This document shows positions 7,494 through 14,960 of a DNA stretch of 33,781 bases, one piece after another. The stretch lies in assembly GCF_004349055.1 (NCBI RefSeq), contig NZ_SMKX01000093.1, positions 1-33,781 of the forward strand, in the 5' to 3' direction. The notes under the pieces were generated by a model that saw only the letters and a list, made by a program, of their open reading frames with translations, searched no databases and was not told the origin of the DNA. The DNA is from Kribbella antibiotica (GTDB lineage Bacteria > Actinomycetota > Actinomycetes > Propionibacteriales > Kribbellaceae). Every line of letters starts with the position of its first letter. The stretch's first letter is position 1. A program made the position numbers and the translations under genes.

Positions 7494-7582
7494 CAGGCCT
7501 CCAGGAGCTGGAGGCGCCCAGGCGGACGACGCCACGTAATCGGCCGCTCCCTGGTGGTAATCCACCTTCGCCAGTCGCGGAA
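7494..7582 (-). promoter_or_regulatory. ZTP (pfl) riboswitch controlling the AICAR transformylase
   Basis: On the minus strand the leader carries the conserved pieces of the pfl/ZTP aptamer in order: CGCGACTGGCG (7579-7569), ACCACCAGGGAGCGGCCG (about 7558-7541) and CCGCCTGGGC (7525-7516). ZTP riboswitches sense the triphosphate of AICAR and typically control folate and purine one-carbon genes, which matches the downstream enzyme exactly. After the CCGCC segment comes a perfect 8-bp hairpin (7515-7497, GCCTCCAG/CTGGAGGC) whose 3' arm holds the GGAGG ribosome site. Ligand binding is therefore inferred to free the site and switch translation on. A following TTTT could also allow termination. Confidence 0.9.
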
Positions 7583-7637
7583 GGTCAAGGTTATTGCAGG
7601 AAGGTGCAATTCCGAACCACGGTCGTCCGCGCGGTCA

Positions 7638-7643
7638 TACCAT
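7638..7643 (+). promoter_or_regulatory. -10 element of a leaderless promoter for the 329-aa gene
   Basis: TACCAT, a 6-nt spacer, then ATG 7650, with no ribosome-binding site. The layout is the same as for ilvD, ilvE, tmsA and the dehydrogenase in this window. Confidence 0.45.
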
Positions 7644-7649
7644 CCGCAA

Positions 7650-8639
7650 ATGGGTATCTTCTCGCGGAAGGGGGCGCCGGGTCTGGACGTGTCCGCGCTG
7701 AGCCTGGATCAGGCCTGGCGGGATGCTGATCTCGATGCGGCGTACGCGGCGGTGCGGCAGGGGGACCTGTCGACCGGACTGGCGTTGCTGAAGGTGACGC
7801 CTGCTAATACGAATCTTCGCTCGATTCGGGCGACCGGCCTGGCGAAGGCCGCGGTGGGGCGCAGTGAACAGCTGGAACTGCGGCTGGAGGCCTATCCGAA
7901 GGACCCGGATCTGCTGCTCTGGTACGGGCAGGTGCTGGTCTTCGAGGCGTGGTCGGTGCGGACCGGGCAGCGGGCCAAGAACGTGTCGGCGCAGCAGTTC
8001 ACGATGTTCCACGACATCCTCCGTACGGCGGCCGAGGTGCTGCAGGGGGCGATCGTCTCGGCAGCGGATGACGCGGTGCCGTGGGAGGTGCTGCAGTGGG
8101 CCGCGCTCGGGTTGCAGGCGGACCTCGAGGACAAGGCGGAGATCTTCCATGCCGCGCTGGTTCGGCACCCCGGCAGCTACGCGGCGCACACCGGCCGCGT
8201 CCAGGTGCTGGCGAAGAAGTGGTCGGGGCTGGAGCTCGCCGAGTTGGTCGACTTCGGCGACAGTGTTGTCTCGCGAGCCCGCCCGGGCAGCGTGCTGTGC
8301 ACGATTGCGGCCAACGTGTTCAACGAGGTCTGGCTCGAGATCGCGTCCGACAAGGACTCGCCGCGGGTTGAGCGGATGAAGCGCTACACGAGTGGCATCA
8401 CTGCTCGCCGTACGGAGCTCCTTGCTGCGCGCGGCAAGTGGTGGAACGACGCCCGTACGCCGGACCCAGCCGACACGTCAGCTCATGGCGCAATGGCGTT
8501 CGCGCTGAAGTGGGCCAGTGCGAAGTCCGAAGCCATGGAGCACGCCAACCGCACCGAGGGACGCATCGAAAGCGTCCCGTGGGGTTACGTCGGCGGCGTC
8601 TCCGGCTTCGCCGAGGCCGTCGGCAAACGGATGGACTAG
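7650..8639 (+). CDS. Hypothetical protein, alpha-helical TPR-like, 329 aa
   Basis: The start ATG 7650 (MGIFSRKG) was chosen because it follows a leaderless -10 element and because longer versions would run into the ZTP riboswitch of the divergent gene. The protein is rich in helix-forming pairs with alternating Trp/Ala/Leu positions (LDQAWRDADLDAAYAAVRQG; LLWYGQVLVFEAW; VLQWAALGLQADLED), suggestive of tetratricopeptide-like repeats. No signal peptide or transmembrane segment is visible, though the N-terminal MGIFSR could contact membranes. The C-terminal third contains a Trp-rich KWWNDAR stretch. Its stop shares CTAG with the convergent methyltransferase. I do not recognise the family. Confidence 0.75.
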   Translation: MGIFSRKGAPGLDVSALSLDQAWRDADLDAAYAAVRQGDLSTGLALLKVTPANTNLRSIRATGLAKAAVGRSEQLELRLEAYPKDPDLLLWYGQVLVFEAWSVRTGQRAKNVSAQQFTMFHDILRTAAEVLQGAIVSAADDAVPWEVLQWAALGLQADLEDKAEIFHAALVRHPGSYAAHTGRVQVLAKKWSGLELAELVDFGDSVVSRARPGSVLCTIAANVFNEVWLEIASDKDSPRVERMKRYTSGITARRTELLAARGKWWNDARTPDPADTSAHGAMAFALKWASAKSEAMEHANRTEGRIESVPWGYVGGVSGFAEAVGKRMD

Positions 8640-9382
8640 AGCGCCGGCCGCCGGCCCTCGCAGAGCCCGGCTTTCTCGGCGCGGAACACCATCAGCCGCG
8701 ACTCCGGCTCGAACGGCTCGTTCTTCCAGCCGGCCATCACCTGCACCATGAACCCGGCCGCGTCCAGGGCGGCGGTGATCTCCGCGACCGAGCGGAAGTA
8801 CAGCTCGGTGCGATAGACGTCGTCGCGCCCGTCGTCGTACAGGTTGTGGGCGTCGAAGACGACCCGCCCGTCGTCGCCGGCCTCGATCAGGTCGAGCCAT
8901 TCGGTGAGGTGCCCGACAGCGGTGTCCCGATCCCCGTACGTCGCCTCGCGGGTCCACGACTCCCACGCGCGTGCCGCTGGGTTCCGCGACTCGAACACCA
9001 GTACGCCGCCTGTCCGCAGTGCACCCGCGATTGCGGCAAACGTCGACGGGAGCGACGGGATGTGCATGAGCGTGTTCCCGCTGCAGACCACGAGATCGAC
9101 ATCACCCGAGGGCTCGATGACAGAAGAATCGCCGTCGATCCAGGTGACGGGCGATGGCGTCCGGCGCGCGTAGTTCAGCATTGTGGGGCTGGGGTCGATC
9201 CCGACAACTGAACGACCATCCACTGCCAGTGCGCGAGTCAGCAGCCCGGTACCGCACCCGAGATCGATGATTTTCACAGCGCCCAGCGAGTCGGCGACTG
9301 CCCGGAAGTACGCGTGATCAGAGCCCGGAGCGTTGTCGGCGTCGTACAGCTCGACCAGCTTTTCGTCACCATAAGGATCCAC
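8636..9382 (-). CDS. Class I SAM-dependent methyltransferase, 248 aa
   Basis: Motif I IIDLGCGTGLL binds SAM, followed by the acidic VVGIDPS and by the GALRTGGVLVFES strand. Together these mark a Rossmann-fold small-molecule methyltransferase. Starting at the GTG at 9382 gives the family-typical opening DPYGDEKLVELYD followed by a DHAYFR segment. A TTGCCT-17-TACTGT promoter sits directly before this GTG (9390-9418). Longer frames would read into ilvD. The promoter lies back to back with that of ilvD (55 bp between starts), and the gene ends in a CTAG shared with the convergent 329-aa gene. The acceptor substrate cannot be inferred. Confidence 0.82.
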   Translation of the reverse strand: MDPYGDEKLVELYDADNAPGSDHAYFRAVADSLGAVKIIDLGCGTGLLTRALAVDGRSVVGIDPSPTMLNYARRTPSPVTWIDGDSSVIEPSGDVDLVVCSGNTLMHIPSLPSTFAAIAGALRTGGVLVFESRNPAARAWESWTREATYGDRDTAVGHLTEWLDLIEAGDDGRVVFDAHNLYDDGRDDVYRTELYFRSVAEITAALDAAGFMVQVMAGWKNEPFEPESRLMVFRAEKAGLCEGRRPAL

Positions 9383-9389
9383 GGGGCGA

Positions 9390-9418
9390 ACAGTAAGGAT
9401 CGGCTTACCTGCAGGCAA
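9390..9418 (-). promoter_or_regulatory. Promoter of the methyltransferase gene
   Basis: The minus strand has TTGCCT (9418-9413), a 17-nt spacer and TACTGT (9395-9390), then 7 nt to the GTG at 9382. This gives a good -35/-10 pair and a near-leaderless start. Confidence 0.55.
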
Positions 9419-9424
9419 CCTGAT

Positions 9425-9430
9425 TACAGT
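9425..9430 (+). promoter_or_regulatory. -10 element of a leaderless promoter for ilvD
   Basis: TACAGT, a 6-nt spacer, then ATG 9437. No ribosome site precedes the start. This supports 9437 as the true ilvD start. Confidence 0.5.
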
Positions 9431-9436
9431 GAGCCC

Positions 9437-11104
9437 ATGGTCGACATCAAGCCCCGCAGCCGCACTGTCACCGATGGTCTCGAAGCAACCGCGAGCCGAG
9501 GGATGCTCCGAGCGGTCGGCATGGGCGACGACGACTGGGTGAAGCCACAGATCGGGGTGGCCTCCAGCTGGAACGAGATCACCCCGTGCAACCTCTCGCT
9601 GGACCGGCTCGCGAAGGCCGTCAAGGAGGGCGTGCACGCGGCCGGTGGGTATCCGCTGGAGTTCGGCACGATCAGCGTCTCCGACGGCATCTCGATGGGC
9701 CACGTCGGCATGCACTACTCGCTCGTCAGCCGCGAGATCATCGCGGATTCGGTCGAGACGGTGATGGAGGCCGAGCGACTCGACGGGTCAGTACTGCTGG
9801 CCGGTTGTGACAAGTCGTTGCCCGGCATGCTGATGGCGGCCGCGCGGCTCGACCTCGCAAGCGTCTTCTTGTACGCCGGTTCGATCATGCCTGGCCGGTT
9901 GGGCGACAAGGACGTGACGATCATCGACGCGTTCGAGGCCGTCGGCGCGTGTGTTCGCGGGCTCATCACGCGCGAAGAGGTCGACGCGGTTGAGCGCGCG
10001 ATCTGCCCGGGTGAAGGCGCGTGTGGAGGCATGTACACGGCCAACACGATGGCCGCGTCCGCCGAGGCACTCGGGATGTCGCTGCCCGGATCGGCGGCAC
10101 CGCCGGCTGTGGACCGCCGACGTGACGGGTACGCGCGGAAGTCCGGCGAGGCCGTGGTTGGCCTGCTCCAGAAGGGGATTACGGCGCGCCAGATCCTCAC
10201 CAAGGAAGCGTTCGAGAACGCGATCGCCGTCGTGATGGCGCTCGGCGGCTCGACGAACGCCGTACTGCATCTGCTCGCGATCGCCCGCGAAGCCGAGGTC
10301 GAGCTGACGCTGGCCGACTTCAATCGGGTCGGCGAGAAGGTCCCGCACCTGGGCGACCTGAAGCCGTTCGGCCGGTATGTCATGACGGACGTGGACCGCG
10401 TCGGTGGCATCCCGGTCATCATGCGGGCGCTGCTCGATGCCGGGCTGTTGCACGGCGACTGCCTGACGGTCACCGGTAAGACGATGGCCGAGAACCTGGC
10501 CGACATCGCCCCGCCGGATGTCGACGGCTCGATCATTCGCGCGCTCGACAAGCCGATCCACCCTACGGGCGGAATCACGATCCTGCACGGGACGCTCGCT
10601 CCGGAAGGTGCGGTCGTGAAGAGTGCCGGGTTCGACTCGGACGTCTTCGAAGGAACGGCGCGCGTGTTCGACGGCGAGCGGGCGGCGATGGACGCCGTAC
10701 CGGAGTTGAATCCGGGCGACGTCGTCGTGATCCGCTATGAAGGGCCCAAGGGCGGCCCGGGGATGCGCGAGATGCTGGCGGTCACGGGCGCGATCAAGGG
10801 CGCCGGGCTCGGCAAGGACGTGCTGCTGCTCACCGACGGACGCTTCTCCGGCGGTACGACGGGACTCTGCGTCGGCCATGTCGCGCCAGAGGCCGTGGAC
10901 GGCGGGCCGATCGCGTTCGTGCGCGACGGCGACCGGATCACGCTGGACGTGGCGAACCGCACGCTCGAACTGCATGTCGACCCCGACGAATTGACCCGCC
11001 GTACGGAGGGCTGGACGCCTAAGCAGCCGGCGATCACCAAGGGAGTGCTCGGGAAATACGTCCGGCTGGTCCGCTCGGCCTCCGAAGGCGCGGTCTGTAT
11101 CTAA
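9437..11104 (+). CDS. ilvD: Dihydroxy-acid dehydratase
   Basis: This 555-aa Fe-S dehydratase converts 2,3-dihydroxyisovalerate and 2,3-dihydroxy-3-methylvalerate to the keto acids that IlvE aminates to valine and isoleucine. Three cluster-ligand cysteines are visible: Cys51 (ITPCN), Cys124 (AGCDKSLPG) and Cys196 (EGACGGMYTANTM). The length of about 555 aa and the sequence style match the shorter [2Fe-2S]-type enzymes of plants and actinobacteria rather than the longer E. coli type; the cluster type is inferred. ATG 9437 gives the familiar KPRSRTVTDG start. The gene stands just upstream of the ilvBNC leader but is probably transcribed from its own leaderless promoter. Confidence 0.96.
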   Translation: MVDIKPRSRTVTDGLEATASRGMLRAVGMGDDDWVKPQIGVASSWNEITPCNLSLDRLAKAVKEGVHAAGGYPLEFGTISVSDGISMGHVGMHYSLVSREIIADSVETVMEAERLDGSVLLAGCDKSLPGMLMAAARLDLASVFLYAGSIMPGRLGDKDVTIIDAFEAVGACVRGLITREEVDAVERAICPGEGACGGMYTANTMAASAEALGMSLPGSAAPPAVDRRRDGYARKSGEAVVGLLQKGITARQILTKEAFENAIAVVMALGGSTNAVLHLLAIAREAEVELTLADFNRVGEKVPHLGDLKPFGRYVMTDVDRVGGIPVIMRALLDAGLLHGDCLTVTGKTMAENLADIAPPDVDGSIIRALDKPIHPTGGITILHGTLAPEGAVVKSAGFDSDVFEGTARVFDGERAAMDAVPELNPGDVVVIRYEGPKGGPGMREMLAVTGAIKGAGLGKDVLLLTDGRFSGGTTGLCVGHVAPEAVDGGPIAFVRDGDRITLDVANRTLELHVDPDELTRRTEGWTPKQPAITKGVLGKYVRLVRSASEGAVCI

Positions 11105-11111
11105 GACGGCC

Positions 11112-11128
11112 ATCTCAATAAATGAGAC
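11112..11128. promoter_or_regulatory. Candidate operator ATCTCA-N5-TGAGAC upstream of ilvB
   Basis: A 17-bp inverted repeat, ATCTCAATAAATGAGAC, located 15 bp upstream of the -35 of the ilvB leader promoter. The same architecture, ATCTCA-N5-TGGGAT, appears upstream of leuB at 24791-24807. A shared branched-chain amino acid regulator is inferred; an IclR-type regulator such as NdgR/LtbR would be the known precedent. Confidence 0.5.
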
Positions 11129-11143
11129 GAGGGGTGTCCGAAC

Positions 11144-11174
11144 TTGACCCCAGCGAGGTCTACAGGCGAATAAT
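11144..11174 (+). promoter_or_regulatory. Promoter of the ilvB leader and ilvBNC operon
   Basis: TTGACC at 11144-11149 and AATAAT at 11169-11174 are separated by 19 nt. AATAAT ends 6 nt before the leader-peptide ATG at 11181, so the transcript probably starts at or next to that ATG and the leader peptide is translated leaderlessly. Confidence 0.6.
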
Positions 11175-11180
11175 GCCTAC

Positions 11181-11222
11181 ATGCGATCGATTCTTCTCGT
11201 ACTTGTGCGGCGCGCCGACTGA
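11181..11222 (+). CDS. ilvB leader peptide (attenuator), 13 aa
   Basis: The short frame encodes MRSILLVLVRRAD. Six consecutive branched-chain residues (I-L-L-V-L-V) act as control codons: shortage of Ile, Leu or Val stalls the ribosome and changes RNA folding downstream. A hairpin from 11209-11220 with 11234-11246 follows the control codons, and its 3' arm touches the start of the terminator stem at 11245. This is the classic layout of transcription attenuation for ilvBN(C) operons. The mRNA appears leaderless, so no ribosome site is expected. Confidence 0.9.
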   Translation: MRSILLVLVRRAD

Positions 11223-11244
11223 CGCGACCTCTGAGTCGAGCGCG

Positions 11245-11277
11245 CCCCTTCAGCCAACCCGGCGGAAGGGGTTTTTT
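11245..11277 (+). terminator. Attenuator terminator of the ilvBNC leader
   Basis: CCCCTTC (11245-11251) pairs with GAAGGGG (11265-11271), with an inner GCC/GGC, and is followed by six T residues (11272-11277). It lies between the leader peptide and ilvB and is expected to stop transcription when branched-chain amino acids are plentiful. Confidence 0.9.
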
Positions 11278-11396
11278 GTTGCACGGGCGACTATCTGAGA
11301 CCCAGCGGACGCCCCCAACAGGCCACCAGCGAGTATGGATCGATCGCGTTCAAGCCAAGCAAGGCACATCGTGATCAGGATTAAGGGAAGGCACTC

Positions 11397-13145
11397 ATGA
11401 GCGAGCAGCTGACCGGGGCACAGGCTCTGATCCGCGCACTGGAACATGCCGGAGTGGACACCGTCTTCGGCATCCCGGGCGGCGCGATCCTCCCGGCGTA
11501 CGACCCGATGCTCGACTCGACCCAGATCCGCCACATCCTGGTACGCCACGAGCAGGGCGCCGGGCACGCCGCGCAGGGTTACGCCTCGGCCACCGGCAAG
11601 ACCGGTGTCTGTATGGCGACCTCCGGCCCGGGGGCGACCAACCTGGTCACGCCGATCGCCGACGCCTACATGGACTCGGTGCCGCTGGTTGCGATCACCG
11701 GTCAGGTGGCCAGTGCCGCGATCGGGACGGACGCCTTCCAGGAGGCCGACATCCGCGGCATCACGATGCCGATCACCAAGCACAACTTCCTGGTCAACGA
11801 CCCGAACGACATCGCGACCACGATCGCCGAGGCGTTCCACATCGCCTCCACCGGCCGGCCCGGTCCGGTCCTGGTGGACGTGACCAAGGACGCGATGCAG
11901 GCCAAGGTCGACTTCGTGTGGCCGACCGAGCTGTCGCTGCCCGGCTACCGCCCGGTCACCCGCCCGCACCCCAAGCAGGTGCGCGAGGCGGCTCGGCTCA
12001 TCACCGCTGCCGAGAAGCCGGTTCTGTACGTCGGTGGTGGCGTCATCCGCGCCAAGGCCGAGGTGGAGCTGAAGGAGCTCGCTGAGCTGCTCGGCATCCC
12101 GGTCGTCACCACGCTGATGGCGCGCGGTGCGCTGCCAGACACCCATGAGCTGCACTTCGGCATGCCGGGGATGCACGGCTCAGTCTCCGCGGTCGGCGCC
12201 TTGCAGCGCTCCGACCTGCTGATCACGCTCGGCGCGCGCTTCGACGACCGGGTGACCGGCAAGCTGGACTCGTTCGCCCCGGACGCGAAGGTCATCCACG
12301 CCGACATCGACCCGGCCGAGATCGGCAAGAACCGGGTCGCCGACGTGCCGATCGTGGGTGACTGCAAGGAGGTCATCACCGACCTGATCGCCGCCCTGCG
12401 CACCGAGATCGCGAACAGCGGCCGTACCCCGTCGTACGACACCTGGCGCAACCAGCTGGTGTCGGTCCGGAAGAACTACCCGCTCGGGTACGACGAGCCG
12501 GAGGACGGCTCGCTGTCCCCGCAGTACGTGATCCAGCGGATCGGTCAGATCGCCGGCCCGGACGCGATCTACACCTCGGGTGTCGGTCAGCACCAGATGT
12601 GGTCCGCGCACTACCTGCCGTTCGAGAAGCCGCGGCACTGGCTGAACTCCGGCGGCCTCGGCACCATGGGCTACTCGGTGCCGGCCGCGATGGGCGCCAA
12701 GGTCGCGCGGCCCGACAAGACCGTGTGGGCGATCGACGGCGACGGCTGTTTCCAGATGACCAACCAGGAGCTCGTCACCTGTGCGCTGGAAGGCATCCCG
12801 ATCAAGGTTGCCGTGATCAACAATCAGTCGCTGGGCATGGTTCGTCAGTGGCAGACGCTGTTCTACGACAAGCGTTACTCCAGCACCGACCTGCACTCGA
12901 ACCGCATCCCGGACTTCGCCAAGCTGGCCGAGGCGATGGGCGGGGTGGGGCTGCGCTGCTCCGACAAGGCTTCGGTCGACGCCACCATCGAGAAGGCGAT
13001 GGCGGTCACCGACCAACCGGTCGTCGTCGACTTCGTCGTGCACCGCGACGCGATGGTCTGGCCGATGGTCGCCGCCGGTGTCAGCAACGACGAGATCCAG
13101 ATCGCCCGCGACATGGCGCCCCAATGGGACAGCGAGGAGTTGTGA
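11397..13145 (+). CDS. ilvB: Acetolactate synthase large (catalytic) subunit
   Basis: This 582-aa thiamine-diphosphate enzyme condenses pyruvate with pyruvate or 2-ketobutyrate to acetolactate or acetohydroxybutyrate, the first common step to valine, leucine and isoleucine. The catalytic Glu lies in VRHEQGAGHAAQGYA, and the ThDP/Mg motif runs from GDGCFQM to INNQSLGM. ATG 11397 follows GGGAAGG by 6 nt. It is the first gene of ilvB-ilvN-ilvC, overlaps ilvN by one base, and is regulated by the attenuator upstream. The length is normal for actinobacterial IlvB. Confidence 0.97.
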   Translation: MSEQLTGAQALIRALEHAGVDTVFGIPGGAILPAYDPMLDSTQIRHILVRHEQGAGHAAQGYASATGKTGVCMATSGPGATNLVTPIADAYMDSVPLVAITGQVASAAIGTDAFQEADIRGITMPITKHNFLVNDPNDIATTIAEAFHIASTGRPGPVLVDVTKDAMQAKVDFVWPTELSLPGYRPVTRPHPKQVREAARLITAAEKPVLYVGGGVIRAKAEVELKELAELLGIPVVTTLMARGALPDTHELHFGMPGMHGSVSAVGALQRSDLLITLGARFDDRVTGKLDSFAPDAKVIHADIDPAEIGKNRVADVPIVGDCKEVITDLIAALRTEIANSGRTPSYDTWRNQLVSVRKNYPLGYDEPEDGSLSPQYVIQRIGQIAGPDAIYTSGVGQHQMWSAHYLPFEKPRHWLNSGGLGTMGYSVPAAMGAKVARPDKTVWAIDGDGCFQMTNQELVTCALEGIPIKVAVINNQSLGMVRQWQTLFYDKRYSSTDLHSNRIPDFAKLAEAMGGVGLRCSDKASVDATIEKAMAVTDQPVVVDFVVHRDAMVWPMVAAGVSNDEIQIARDMAPQWDSEEL

Positions 13146-13792
13146 TGACCAAGCACACGCTGAGCATTCTGGTCGAGAACAAGCATGGTGTGCTGGCCCG
13201 CGTGGCGGCGCTCATCTCGCGGCGGGGCTTCAACATCGACTCCCTCGCCGTTGGCCCGACCGAGCACCCCGAGGTGTCCCGGATGACCATTGCGGTCAGC
13301 GTGGACGAGCAGCCTTTGGAGCAGATCACCAAGCAGCTGAACAAGCTGATCAACGTGATCAAGATCGTCGAGCTCGAGCCCACGCAGACGGTTCAGCGCG
13401 AACTGCTGCTGGTGAAGGTGAAGGCGGACACCCTGACCAGGGGACAGGTGCTGGAGACCGTCCAGCTGTTCCGTGCGAAGGTGGTCGACGTGGCACCGGA
13501 CGCGATCACGATCGAGGCGACCGGCAATCCCGAGAAACTCGAGGCCATGCTCCGGGTGCTGGAACCCTTCGGCGTCCGCGAGCTGGTGCAGTCCGGCATG
13601 GTCGCGATCGGACGGGGCAGCCGCTCCATCTCCGACCGCACGCTCCGGCCGGTCCCGGTGCCCCCGCCGTTCGTGCAGTCGGGGACCCCGGCGATCCAGG
13701 CGCAGCCCCCAGAACGCCATACCTCATCGACTCATCACCCGGTGCCGGCGCCGCCGCCGGGCCGCCCCGTGGCTCCGGCCCGGCACGGCTGA
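13145..13792 (+). CDS. ilvN: Acetolactate synthase small (regulatory) subunit
   Basis: The protein activates IlvB and carries valine feedback control. The N-terminal ACT domain (about 3-80) begins TLSILVENKHGVLARVAAL, and the C-terminal IlvN domain runs to about residue 169 (GRGSRSISDRTLRP). The ATG overlaps the ilvB stop (TGATG), so translation is coupled. The protein is 215 aa, about 45 residues longer than usual for IlvN. The extra tail (170-215) is rich in Pro, Ala and His and looks disordered. The frame stays open with a clear stop, so the tail is probably real rather than a frameshift, although one cannot be excluded without comparison to relatives. Confidence 0.95.
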   Translation: MTKHTLSILVENKHGVLARVAALISRRGFNIDSLAVGPTEHPEVSRMTIAVSVDEQPLEQITKQLNKLINVIKIVELEPTQTVQRELLLVKVKADTLTRGQVLETVQLFRAKVVDVAPDAITIEATGNPEKLEAMLRVLEPFGVRELVQSGMVAIGRGSRSISDRTLRPVPVPPPFVQSGTPAIQAQPPERHTSSTHHPVPAPPPGRPVAPARHG

Positions 13793-13835
13793 CGCCGTAC
13801 CGGCTTACCAACCCATCAAGAGGAGAACGCTCCAA

Positions 13836-14867
13836 GTGGCAGCAGAAATGTTCTACGACGACAACGCCGACCTGTCGGTGATCCAGGGCAAGAGCGTGGC
13901 CGTTCTCGGCTACGGCTCGCAGGGCCACGCGCACGCGCTCTCGCTGCGTGACTCCGGCGTCGACGTCCGCGTCGGCCTGCTCGAGGGCTCGAAGAGCCGG
14001 GCGAAGGCCGAGGCCGAGGGCCTGCGCGTCGTCACCCCGGCCGAGGCCGTCGAAGAGGCCAACGTCATCGTCGTCCTCGCTCCGGACCCGGCGCAGCGCA
14101 AGCTGTACGCCGAGGCGATCGAGCCGAACCTGGCCGACGGCGACGCGCTCGTCTTCGGGCACGGCTTCAACATCCGCTTCGGCTACATCAAGCCCCCGGC
14201 CGGTGTCGACGTCTTCATGGTCGCCCCGAAGGGCCCGGGACACCTGGTACGGCGTGAGTACACCGAGGGCCGTGGTGTCCCGGTGCTCGTCGCCGTCGAG
14301 CAGGACGCCACCGGCAAGGCGTGGGACCTCGCGCTGGCCTACGCCAAGGGCATCGGCGGCCTCCGCGCCGGCGGCATCAAGACCACCTTCACCGAGGAGA
14401 CCGAGACCGACCTGTTCGGTGAGCAGGCCGTCCTGTGTGGTGGCGTCTCCGCGCTGATCCAGGCCGGTTTCGAGACGCTGACCGAGGCCGGATACCAGCC
14501 CGAGGTCGCGTACTTCGAGTGCCTGCACGAGCTCAAGCTGATCGTCGACCTGATCTACGAAGGCGGCATCGCCAAGCAGCGCTGGTCGGTCTCCGACACC
14601 GCCGAGTACGGCGACTACGTCTCCGGCCCGCGGATCATCGACGCCTCGGTGAAGGCGCGGATGAAGGACGTCCTCGACGACATCACCAACGGCACCTTCG
14701 CGGCCCGCTTCATCGCGGACCAGGACGCCGGCGCTCCGGAGTTCGCGGAGTTCCGGAAGAAGTCCCAGGAGCACCCGATCGAGGCCGTGGGCAAGGAACT
14801 GCGTGGCCTGATGGCATGGGTCAAGTCGCACGACGACGACTACGTCGAGGGCTCGGCTGCTCGCTGA
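13836..14867 (+). CDS. ilvC: Ketol-acid reductoisomerase, class I
   Basis: This 343-aa NADPH-dependent enzyme isomerises and reduces acetolactate or acetohydroxybutyrate to the dihydroxy acids used by IlvD. The Rossmann motif VLGYGSQGHAHA (residues 23-34) and the GHGFNIRFG and APKGPGH segments identify it, and the length is that of the short class I enzyme. The GTG at 13836 is chosen because GAGGAG lies about 10 nt upstream and the N-terminus AAEMFYDD matches relatives. It is the third gene of the ilvBNC operon, 43 nt after ilvN, and is followed by a strong terminator hairpin. Confidence 0.97.
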   Translation: MAAEMFYDDNADLSVIQGKSVAVLGYGSQGHAHALSLRDSGVDVRVGLLEGSKSRAKAEAEGLRVVTPAEAVEEANVIVVLAPDPAQRKLYAEAIEPNLADGDALVFGHGFNIRFGYIKPPAGVDVFMVAPKGPGHLVRREYTEGRGVPVLVAVEQDATGKAWDLALAYAKGIGGLRAGGIKTTFTEETETDLFGEQAVLCGGVSALIQAGFETLTEAGYQPEVAYFECLHELKLIVDLIYEGGIAKQRWSVSDTAEYGDYVSGPRIIDASVKARMKDVLDDITNGTFAARFIADQDAGAPEFAEFRKKSQEHPIEAVGKELRGLMAWVKSHDDDYVEGSAAR

Positions 14868-14883
14868 CACCGCACTAGCTGAC

Positions 14884-14923
14884 GGAAGGCCCGGACCATT
14901 CAGGTGGATGGTCCGGGCCTTCC
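14884..14923 (+). terminator. Terminator after ilvC
   Basis: A perfect 16-bp stem (14884-14899 with 14908-14923, GGAAGGCCCGGACCAT arm) with an 8-nt loop. Only CTCGTTTG follows, so it is a strong hairpin without a full T run, a common actinobacterial form. Confidence 0.8.
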
Positions 14924-14960
14924 CTCGTTTGCCCGCCTGAACTGGCAGAATCGGCAGCCA

